Assembly: GCA_018398765.1 (NCBI GenBank)
Contig: JAHBMJ010003280.1
Coordinates: forward strand, 1 to 11,555
DNA from: Chromera velia
Lineage: Eukaryota; Sar; Chromeraceae
Direction: 5' to 3'
DNA: 11,555 nt
The position numbers and the translations under genes are program-made. The notes under the pieces are model-generated. The model saw only the letters and a list, made by a program, of their open reading frames with translations, searched no databases and had not been told where the DNA came from. Each line of letters starts with the position of its first letter. The first letter of the stretch is position 1. Shown here one piece after another: positions 1-7,901 of this stretch.

Positions 1-1278
1 GTCTAACAAAGGGCGCAATGTCTTATTGATCATACGCATGCTGATACCAGGCGCATTGCAGTAACCAAACGGCATAACCAGCCACTCAAACGTACCGTAC
101 CTTGTTACGAAAGCAGTCTTCTCCTCGTCGCCCTCTGCCACCCGGATCTGATGGAAATACTGTCTCAAGTCGAGAGACGAGAAGTACTTGGCCCCATGCA
201 GGTGGGAAATCAAGTCATCCGGATGCGGCAGGGGATATCTGTCCCTCACACAGATCTTGTTCAGCTGCGTGTAATCAATATGCATATGCTGAGTGCTGTC
301 AGCCTTCGTGACAAAAAGGACAGGGGCAGCAAACGGGGAGTTGGAAGGGCAGATCTGACCCTTGGCCAAGTATGACTCCAACTGTTTTCGGAGCTCATCG
401 AGCTGTCCGTAGGTGAGCCTATACGGAGCTTGAGCAGGGGGGCGGTGACCTGGCTCGAGTTTGATATGACACTCGACTTCCCTCTTGGGCGGGAGGGTGG
501 GAATCTCATTCAGGAAGATGCTGAAATACTTCTCCAGAACATTTCTCATCCCCGGCCTCATTCCCTCCTCCTGCACCTCCCTGCGGAAATCTGTGTAATC
601 ATCCGAATTGACCGGGTGATTAGGCGGGAAAGACGAGAGAGGCGGGGGCTTCTGTATCGTGGCTCCTTGGATTCGGTTGACCTCCAGGGGGGAGGAAACG
701 GAGGGAAGAGGGCGGACCTTAAGACGGTAGCACTGGAAGGTGGTAGATTCCTTCTTGGAAAGCCTACGGATCTCTCTGCGGGTCAGGGGCTCAGGCTCGG
801 CCCCCGGGATGTGGTAGACTTCCGAGTCATACAGTATGAACTGCGACCCGGAGGGAGAACGATCTGTAGCGATGAAGAGAGACTTCGCTTCGAAATCGGG
901 AAGGGGTTTGAAGGTCTCACAGAAGGGCATCCCCAGGACCACATCATAATCCTCGTCCAGATCGAGTACAGTTATGGTCAGGGGGGCTGCGAAGTCCTGA
1001 ATTTTCAGATCGATATCAGGCGCCTCCCATTGGACAGTAGTCGAAAGAGCCTGCGCACCATCGAGACGGATGCCCCCTTTGTACATGGAGGGCTCCAAAG
1101 TGGACAAACGGAACTCCCCAGCCTTAACGACTCTCTTGCTCACATAAATGGAGTCCACTCCTGGATCCCAAAGGGCACGGATCGGGATGCCATTCGCTGT
1201 GCCGTGGAAGGTGATCAATTTCCCCCTCCTGCCTGTCCTGCCCCCACTCGTAGAGTACATCCCTCTCGGGGGTGCATT
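1..1278 (-). CDS. Ty3/gypsy retrotransposon pol fragment: retropepsin-like domain plus reverse transcriptase (partial)
   Basis: Read on the minus strand, this frame is open for about 425 codons, from just after a TAG at 1279-1281 to the window edge. In order it shows a retropepsin-like segment (1140-1200, core ALWDPGVDSIYV), a downstream LDEDYDVVLGMPF block typical of gypsy-type proteases (about 915-960), a Pro-rich linker, then reverse transcriptase. RT landmarks: YGQLDELRKQLESYLAKG and ICPSNSPFAAPVLFVTKA (about 300-410), HIDYTQLNKICVRDRYPLP (about 225-280), AKYFSSLDLRQYFHQI carrying the first catalytic Asp (about 145-190), and FEWLVMPFGYCNAPG (about 45-80). The window ends before the second Asp pair, so RNase H and integrase, if present, lie to the left. 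Several invariant positions are changed (see findings), so I read this as a decaying copy although no stop interrupts it. The product would copy element RNA into DNA in virus-like particles. Confidence in the family is high; activity is doubtful. Confidence 0.93.
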
Positions 1279-1483
1279 CTACTGCTGGCGCTGTGACTAC
1301 TGGGGAAGGTTTCCTTGGAACTGCAGTGGTGGGTACAGTCCAAGGGGAGGCGTAAGCCCCTGCGGGATGACTGGATTCTCCCACTGCCCCTACACCGAAC
1401 TGCTGTAGTGCTGCTGCACCCCGCTCTTTAGGTTGTGCATGTGTCCCTGACCTCCGTAGAAATTTTTCTGACCCCCGTGACCC
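1124..1483 (-). pseudogene. Retroelement gag-pol linker in a shifted frame
   Basis: Between the Gln-rich gag remnant and the protease, the coding-like reading lies in a different minus-strand frame from both. It runs through an Ala/Pro-rich stretch (AAALQQFGVGAVGESSHP, then SPWTVPTTAVPRKPSPVV) that resembles a disordered gag-pol linker. The pol frame has stops at 1390, 1297 and 1279 in the same interval. Reading gag, linker and protease as one protein needs two opposite frame changes, one near 1400-1480 and one near 1200-1278. A single programmed gag-pol shift would explain only one of them, so decay by small indels is the simpler reading. Confidence 0.45.
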
Positions 1484-1587
1484 CTAGGACCCTGTTGTTG
1501 CTGAAGTTGTTGCGTCTGCCACACCTGGATCATCTGCTGCTGCATGAATTGCTGCCCCTCCAGCAATTGCTGCAGAACCTGCTCCAT
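1390..1587 (-). pseudogene. Gln-rich gag N-terminal remnant of the retroelement
   Basis: A 65-codon minus-strand ORF beginning MEQVLQQLLEGQQFMQQQM, with an in-frame TGA 33 nt upstream (1618-1620), which supports this ATG as the true start. Gln-rich N-termini are common in gypsy-type Gag. The ORF stops after a segment containing KNFYGGQGHMHNLK, whose K-x2-Y-x4-H-x4-K spacing fits a CCHC zinc knuckle with its cysteines lost; that reading is weak. Only about 120 codons separate this start from the protease, far fewer than a normal Gag capsid needs, so the capsid domain appears to be deleted. Its frame differs from the linker that follows. Confidence 0.45.
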
Positions 1588-1690
1588 CGAGAGAGAGTCT
1601 TGGGAGAAGAAAAGAATTCACTTGCCAAGAAAGAAGATGACTATTACAGGATCAGACCGAGCAACAGAGGTCCTGGAGAGATCAACTAGG

Positions 1691-1703
1691 CTCTGTGCTA
1701 CCA
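1691..1703 (-). promoter_or_regulatory. Possible tRNA primer-binding site of the LTR element
   Basis: The minus strand reads TGGTAGCACAGAG, i.e. the plus strand carries a tRNA-3'-end-like CTCTGTGCTACCA. LTR elements prime on such an 18-nt complement of a tRNA 3' end, often initiator Met, placed just inside the 5' LTR and before gag. The position, about 100 nt upstream of the gag ATG, is right. However, the bases preceding TGG on the minus strand are TTACG rather than the expected CA of an LTR end, so this is tentative. Confidence 0.35.
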
Positions 1704-2065
1704 CGTAACGAGGTGCCTCCTCTTTTTCTAAGTGAGCGCACTTAATTAGGTTAGATCTCTACTATAGAAAATCTGTCAGTTCAAGGTTCACTTCCAAACT
1801 GCTTCTAGAAGCTTTGCAAGCAACTGTTGTTTACTCAATCCAGGCTATACGCAACTGACTGAATTAATTCCATTTTATTTCTATTTTATTTAATTCTCTT
1901 CTAATACAGACTGGCATGGCGGCGCCTCCATGAGCCTGCGTGCGTGTGTTGGTCTCTGAGCTGCGGGCGTCCCGTGTGGCGGCGGTGCGCGTTAGTTCGG
2001 CTCACCCCGGGATTGGCCGGTCCCGTGGCTCGCCTCACTATGTTATGATAATGAATTTTAAGGCG
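1704..2065. other. Gene-free stretch, possibly the 5' LTR or flank of the retroelement
   Basis: No supportable gene. If the primer-binding site is real, the 5' LTR must begin here and extend rightwards, but no second LTR is in the window to define its ends and I see no TG...CA boundaries I trust. AT-rich sequence (1740-1910) is interrupted by a GC-rich block at about 1915-2040. A 61-codon minus-strand ORF over that block shows no family resemblance. Confidence 0.4.
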
Positions 2066-2073
2066 GGTGATTG
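2066..2073. repeat. Left target-site duplication of the MITE
   Basis: GGTGATTG lies immediately outside the left terminal inverted repeat and is repeated exactly at 2309-2316 outside the right one. An 8-bp duplication is the signature of hAT-type (also P- or Merlin-type) insertion. Confidence 0.85.
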
Positions 2074-2308
2074 CTAGGCGACGCACAGTGGTTAAAAAAA
2101 AAAAAAGAATAGATATGTCAAAAAAAATTTTTTTTTTTTTTTAGTCTGGCAGTCAAAAGTTCAAGCAAACTTAGCAAAGGTAGGTTTTGTAGTTAGATGT
2201 GTTTTTATTATATATTTGGCACTTCCAATAAAATGATAATAAAAAAAATAAAAAAGATTAGGCTTTTTAAGATTTTTCTTCTTTTTTTTATCACTGTGCG
2301 TCGCCTAG
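2074..2308. mobile_element. 235-bp MITE with perfect 17-bp TIRs, probably hAT-type
   Basis: The left end is CTAGGCGACGCACAGTG (2074-2090) and the right end (2292-2308) is its exact reverse complement. Both arms continue inward into A-rich DNA (A13 on the left; an A7 run followed by GAAGAAAAA on the right when reversed), so the inverted symmetry is imperfectly extended. The flanks carry an exact 8-bp direct duplication. The interior is AT-rich, with an A8/T15 block at 2120-2142, and holds no ORF of transposase length. The element is therefore non-autonomous and would be mobilised in trans. The superfamily call rests on TSD length and short TIRs only; P or Merlin cannot be excluded. Confidence 0.85.
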
Positions 2309-2316
2309 GGTGATTG
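2309..2316. repeat. Right target-site duplication of the MITE
   Basis: Exact second copy of GGTGATTG, directly abutting the right TIR. The empty site would read GCGGGTGATTGTTATAAAA. Confidence 0.85.
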
Positions 2317-2906
2317 TTATAAAAATTTAGAACAAATTAAAAAAAATAAAGGAATTCACGTCTAGATTTACTGTTTATACGTACTGTTTATAATTCATGG
2401 TGTACGCCTTTTCTAGATATTAGACCTCGAGAGCAGCCAAAACATAAATCGTATTCTATTTCATCCTAATTTAAGAAGAAGGCTAGGAAGAAGGATGTAC
2501 AAAAATTTAAATAATCCTTTGAAAACTAGTTTTAAAAAATCTAATACTGATAAAAATTATAGGAGACCAATCAATAATTGTTAAAAGCACTGTCAATGGA
2601 CATCCGACCTAGCATCCGACAGTAGACCGCGCGGAAACCCAAGCGGGAACTTATACATATAAATCCTAATAAATCCTAACCTGATCCTAGGATACTCAGT
2701 AATCTAGTATATAAAGATATTTGAAGGATCATATCTTAATTATTAACATTTGTTAACCATGATGAGTTGAAATTTGATATTCATGCAAGCCGTCTCACTC
2801 AAACTCGCTTTAAAAATATGAAACACTGTAATGCAGTGACTGCATATCAATCACTGGGGTATCGACGGCTCAGCTCAGTTTTCCTCTGAGTTCCAATCTG
2901 AGTTAC
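2317..2906. other. AT-rich intergenic stretch downstream of WDR18
   Basis: No gene is supportable on either strand: stops are dense in all frames. It contains a short direct repeat of TACTGTTTATA (about 2369-2395). This is the 3' flank of the minus-strand WDR18 gene, so its polyadenylation site should lie in the right-hand part, but I see no canonical AATAAA on the minus strand within the first 100 nt after the stop. Confidence 0.5.
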
Positions 2907-2930
2907 GGGTACGACTACTGGGTACGACTA
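2907..2930. repeat. Tandem GGGTACGACTA pair overlapping the WDR18 stop codon
   Basis: GGGTACGACTA occurs at 2907-2917 and 2920-2930 (period 13). The WDR18 stop (TAG, 2928-2930 on the minus strand) is formed by the end of the second copy. Confidence 0.7.
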
Positions 2931-4005
2931 ATCAATTTCGTGAATTTCTGGTCCCTCCTCCTCTTCATCTTCTTCATCCTCTTCATCTTCATCTTCGTCG
3001 TCGTCTTCCTCCCCGTCTTCATCGGACCCCGCTTCTTCATCTTCACCTTCTTCACTCTCTTCGTCGTCCTCCTCCTCGCCCTCCCCCTCTTCCTCCTCAT
3101 CTTCTTCATCCTCATCCTGATCCTGATCACCCCCCTCTGTTGTTTCCTTCTGTTTGGCTTTCTTTGATGTGGACAGTCCATAGGAAGACTGCTGCTGCTG
3201 CTTGGCGGTAGTGCTGGCTTTCTTAAATGCCCCTCTGTCCACTGCCATTCCTTCGTCGACTTCCTCTTCCTCTTCTTCATCTTCGTCACTTGACTCTTCT
3301 TCTTCCCCTGCTCCTTCCTTCTCTCCTTGCTCTTCTTCTTCTTCTTGTTCTTCATCATCTTCTTCATCATCTTCCTCTTCATCCGCTTCTTCTTCTTCAT
3401 CCTCGTCCTCCTCTCCCATTTCCACGTCCCCCCATTCTCCCATAACAAGGTCTCCATCTGCCTTCTTGCCACCACTCCCAGATCCACTCGTGGCTCCTTT
3501 TTCTTTCTCTTTCTCTTCCGCCCTCACCTGTCTGAACACTTTTTTGACCAGACGGAGGACGGCATCTTCGCCCCCCTCCCTCACAAGGGCACAAAGAGGA
3601 CCCACTACCCCCCCCTCATCAGAACCATCCAACAATACAGAGGAAGCGGAAGAGNAAGGACCCCACAACGTCAACACGCCCCCCCCCCTCCACCCTCGAG
3701 GCCCTCCCTCCAGAAACAGACCCCGATACCTCCACTGCCAGACCATCTGCAGTCGCAACACTTGCAGCACCCCCTCTCTGTCTGCTTTTGCTTTGTTTCC
3801 CTCCTGCTTCCTCGCCCTCTATGCCTGAGGGGACAGGCAGGACCAAGCTGAGGGCCTCTCTCAGTCGAGGTAACATTCGTCGGGACGGAGGGGGGAAGGG
3901 GGAGAGAAGCCCCTGAGAGCCTCCTTCTCCTCCTGCCCCCTTGACCCCCTGTGTTGGAGGGGACAACACCTTGCTGACTGCCCGCGCGCAGTCGAGACGT
4001 CCATC
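2928..4005 (-). CDS. WDR18: WDR18 terminal exon 12: end of helix, Ser/Gly linker and acidic tail (frame broken near 3679-3688)
   Basis: Acceptor TCTTTCGTTTCGCAG, phase 0. Starts DGRLDCARAVSKVLSPPTQG, extending the helix of exon 11, then MLPRLREALSLVLPVPSG, a low-complexity Ser/Gly linker, GEDAVLRLVKKVFRQVRAEE, and from about 3412 an almost continuous Asp/Glu tail with one basic Gln/Lys interlude (KKASTTAKQQQQ, KKAKQK at about 3140-3220, a possible nuclear localisation signal). Ends EGPEIHEID, TAG at 2928-2930. The upstream part and the acidic part are in different frames; the switch fits a 1-nt error or mutation in the 10-base C/G run at 3679-3688, close to the N at 3655. An unseen intron is the alternative. 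Confidence 0.75.
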
Positions 4006-5798
4006 CTGCGAAACGAAAGACCAGTGGAAAGGAGGATTCAGTGGAAGAGAGAGAAAAACAGCTGGTCAAATCAATTCTCTTCTCTTCTCTTCTCGCATTT
4101 CTCTCTTACGCCTCAATCAATGCAGAAAAGCCCGATGACCGGCCGCCACTTCCCACAGTCGTCGCTTCCATTCACGTCTCTGTCCCTTGGCAGATACACA
4201 AACTCACTCACGCACACAGACTCTCTCTCTCTCCCTCTCTCACGCTCACACAAGTACAAACGCAGAGCGACTCCTCTGTTTTTTCTCCCTCCCGCTCCCT
4301 CTCCCTCTTTTGTTGCCTATCTCTCGCACGCACAGACGCACACGCACATACACAGACACAGAGACACACTCTCACACACGCATATACACGGACACAAAGT
4401 GACAGCACTCACGCACTCACTCACTCACCTCAACGTCGTCCAGCTTCCTCTTCAGCGCCCCCACCTCTTCATCCTTGTTGTGCACCTGCAGGTAGGTACT
4501 CAAAGATGGATGGAGGTAGTCAAACATTCGTGAGGGCTTCTTCAAAAAGCACGCACGCGAAGCGGAATGAGGAAAAGAAGACACAAGAAGGCTTGTCACG
4601 CAGCTGGAAGAACACCGAAGAAGCAAAACGAGAGAGGCAAACTTCCACATCGTCTATCCGGCTATCAATACTGCGAAGGGAATGAAGGATCGATCGATCC
4701 ATCAAAGGGAAAGCGCCGAGTAGACCCGGAGAGGAAATGCAAACAGACAGACAGACAGACAGACAGACAAGCTTGCAGAAGCAGAACAATAGGCGGGAAA
4801 GAATGATAAGACAAACCAACGAACGAACCTCAGCAAGGACACGCGCAGACTCCAGGCTCCGAAGAACGTCTGGAGCTCCCAGCCTGCATCCAGTCATTCA
4901 TACATCCATCCATTCATTTCTTCGGCCCTTCACGCCTACCCCATGGAGACACCACACACAAGGACAAAGAAGGCAGAGCACACAAGGGGTCCTGTGAGAA
5001 GAGAGAGAACACAAAGAGGTTGCGTCATGTGAGTAGGAAACTGAATGTAAATAGAGGTACAATCACCCCCATACAGTGACTGAGAGAGAGAGAAAAGGAG
5101 ACGGAGGCATATGCAGAGAAAGCGTGACGGGGACTTACGGACGAACTGACAGATGAGGATGTGTTGTCGCACAGCTCTGCAGAAGCTTCAAGCTCCGCTG
5201 TCCTGCATCCGTGCGTGCGTCAACAAACAGAGGCAAAGGAAGGCATAAGGAATAAGAGACAGACGCTGGGCCGACGTTGTCACGTGAAGCTTTTCAGGTT
5301 TTCTTTCTGCATAATCCCTGCATGTAGTGATCTATGGGGGCATCCTCCTATGAATTCCATTTTCCTCACAACTTCCCGTTTTTGCGTGAGAAAGAATCAA
5401 ACGAACATCAAGCCAAGCAACCCATCGGTTGAAATTTGAGAAGCGCAGGGGAACGTGGAAGAGTAGAGACGCACACGCATCAAGAAGCGAAGTCCAGGGA
5501 TTTTTTCGAAAAATTCCAGACCGTGCACGCATCGGCTGAAATGCCAAAGAACGAAAGCCGACAGAGAAAGGAATCACATGGACATACAGACAAAAGAACA
5601 GGTTTAAAGAGAGAGAGAGAAGAGAGGGACGACTGACTGCTGAAAAGTGTGGACACCCGAACGTCCGCAGCTCTCGTTACGTTTCTGCACCGAAGGGGCA
5701 GGCATACACAGAGAGAGAGAGCGAGAGGGATCGGCAGACATATGTATCAATGCATACATAGACACACACACACACACACACACACGCAGACACAGACT

Positions 5799-5861
<63 letters not shown>

Positions 5862-5957
5862 GGATCGGCAGACATATGTATCAATGCATACATAGACACA
5901 CACACACACACACACACACNACACACACACACACACACACACACGCAGACACAGACT

Positions 5958-6015
<58 letters not shown>

Positions 6016-7860
6016 CAGAGAGGTAAGAGACAGACACAGAGATTCCTTGCACCGCTATGAATAGTCCGAGAAGGTCTTTCTCTGTAGACGAGAAAAGACG
6101 AGGCACTCACTCACCTCTGGAGAGGTCTAAAGGGAGGGAGCGCGTGCCCCCCCCCCCTGTTCCAGACTCCACAAGAGAGGACAGCCGTGATCCGTGCCTC
6201 CGTCGCACTCCTTCCGGCAGTGGGCGCTGCCGACACATTCCCTCCTGCAGTGAGTTTGGTCAATCGGAAGAGAAAAAGACAGATTTCCGCAGGACATATA
6301 AAACCGCTTCCAGTGAGAACAGCAGCAAACCTAGAGACCTCGCTCCTCTGAGAGCTGCATGCCACTCCCCTGACCCTAAGGTCCTTTCAATACCCTAGAA
6401 GCCGAAATTCTCCTTTTCTTTTTTGTCGCCCTTCCCTTTCCTTCCCTTCCATTCCCTTCCCTTCCCTCCCTCTGCCCTTTTCTTCTCTGCTCACCAATTT
6501 GTCGTATGTGTCTGACTGTCTGTGCAGACTGATTGTGCCAGACTCGCAGACCGTCTGTGGCTGCAGAGACCAGAAAGCGTTCGTCCTCAGTCAGCACGAC
6601 CGACACCACAGACCCTCTGCAGGCAGAAACAAAATGAGAATCATGTAAAAGAACATGCAGGAAAAAAAGAAATCAATCTATGAACCCATACAACCAAAAC
6701 ACAGACCAGGAAGAGGTGCAGAGCAGATGGAAAGTCGACAAGCCGATGGATGCCAAAAGTTTGCAAAATGAATGCCGGTTTTGAGACACCAATGAAAACT
6801 CAAACGACAAACAAAGCCGCCATGCCTGCATGGCTGTCAACCCCTCCCCCGAACTAACAGAACCATTTGCCAGGAAAGAAACGCACTTCACCACATTGCA
6901 TGAACACACACCCTCAGCACACGAATGAACTCACACGTGTCCCTCGAATTCCCTCCCGACCCCCCCTCCGAGGTCCTCCCTCGTCTCTCCCCCCCTCCTC
7001 TGTAGGTGCTCACTCTCCCCCTTCCCCTTCCCTCCTGTTGACAGAGAGATCCCGAGGAGGAAACCGTCTCCACACGCGCAGAACAACTCGCAAAGGTCCC
7101 GACTCTGCAAAGAGAGTCTCTCTCAATTACGTAGAGAAAAAGGAAGGGAAAATATTACTATACAAACGGGAAAAACACGGAAAAAGGGTGAGCGAGATAA
7201 GCAGCCGGACCACACACAGGGCCAGAGAAAGTCGACAAAAGAGTAAAAAGACAGAAAGACAATGAAGGTAACTGAAAGAAAACCAGACTGCATTCATTCG
7301 CATCCATTCTTTCCTCCTTGTCCCTTTTCGTCTCTATAGGTGAAATTCCCATGAGCTCTTACTCAGCTTTCCATTTTCCATTCTTGTACACAAACGAAGA
7401 TAGACAGACGACAGGTGTACCCAGGTGACACAAGCTTTCAGAAAACCCTCACAGAGCGCTTTCCGCCCTGTTGTGGGCTGAAGGACGAAGAGAGAAAGAC
7501 ATGCAGCCGGACGGGTGAACAGGCAGACATTCAGACCAACAGAGAGACAGACACACGGACTGACGAGTGCGACAGAGTTCACAAACGAGGGTAGAAGGAA
7601 GCAGGCTGTCTTGCTGCTGCTGTTCAGACCCCCCCCCTCCCCCTGCCCCCCCCCTCCTCTGTTCAGTCTATGCACCCGCACAGTCTTGTCGAGACCCCCT
7701 GACGCAAGGACCCCTGCAGAAGGACGTAGAAGGAAAAGAAAAAAAGAGCGAAGAAATCATGCGTGCACAGAGAGATGAAGACACGTAGAGATGCCACACA
7801 TACATGCATGTGACACGGTCTTTCGACTGGGATAGGGAAGAGAATTGGGTGTCACGTCGC

Positions 7861-7901
<41 letters not shown>

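Noticed and set aside
430-1296. 288-codon plus-strand ORF
   Set aside because: It lies antisense to the retroelement pol frame, whose minus-strand translation shows clear RT and protease motifs. No family resemblance on the plus strand.
1440-1480. Gag CCHC zinc knuckle
   Set aside because: Spacing K-x2-Y-x4-H-x4-K is suggestive but no cysteine is present, so I mention it only as a possible relic.
1901-2086. 61-codon minus-strand ORF as a small gene
   Set aside because: Composition-driven reading through the GC-rich block; it runs into the MITE TIR and has no homology I recognise.
3202-3828. 208-codon plus-strand Ser-rich ORF, and a Phe/Leu-rich ORF in another frame
   Set aside because: Both are the complement of the GAG/GAA/GAT-rich acidic tail of WDR18; runs of TCT/TCC and CTT/TTC give Ser, Leu and Phe automatically.
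4187-4685. Several Ser/Thr/His-rich ORFs
   Set aside because: Low-complexity reads of CA/CT-rich introns 10 and 11, overlapping exon 11 of WDR18 on the opposite strand.
5711-6014. CRISPR-like repeat-spacer arrangement
   Set aside because: The repeats are microsatellites with a duplicated unique spacer, not short direct repeats with different spacers, and the context is a eukaryotic intron.
5604-6110. ORFs on both strands with HTHTHT, RERERE, CVCVCV and SLSLSL repeats
   Set aside because: Direct translations of (CA)n and (GA)n microsatellites inside an intron.
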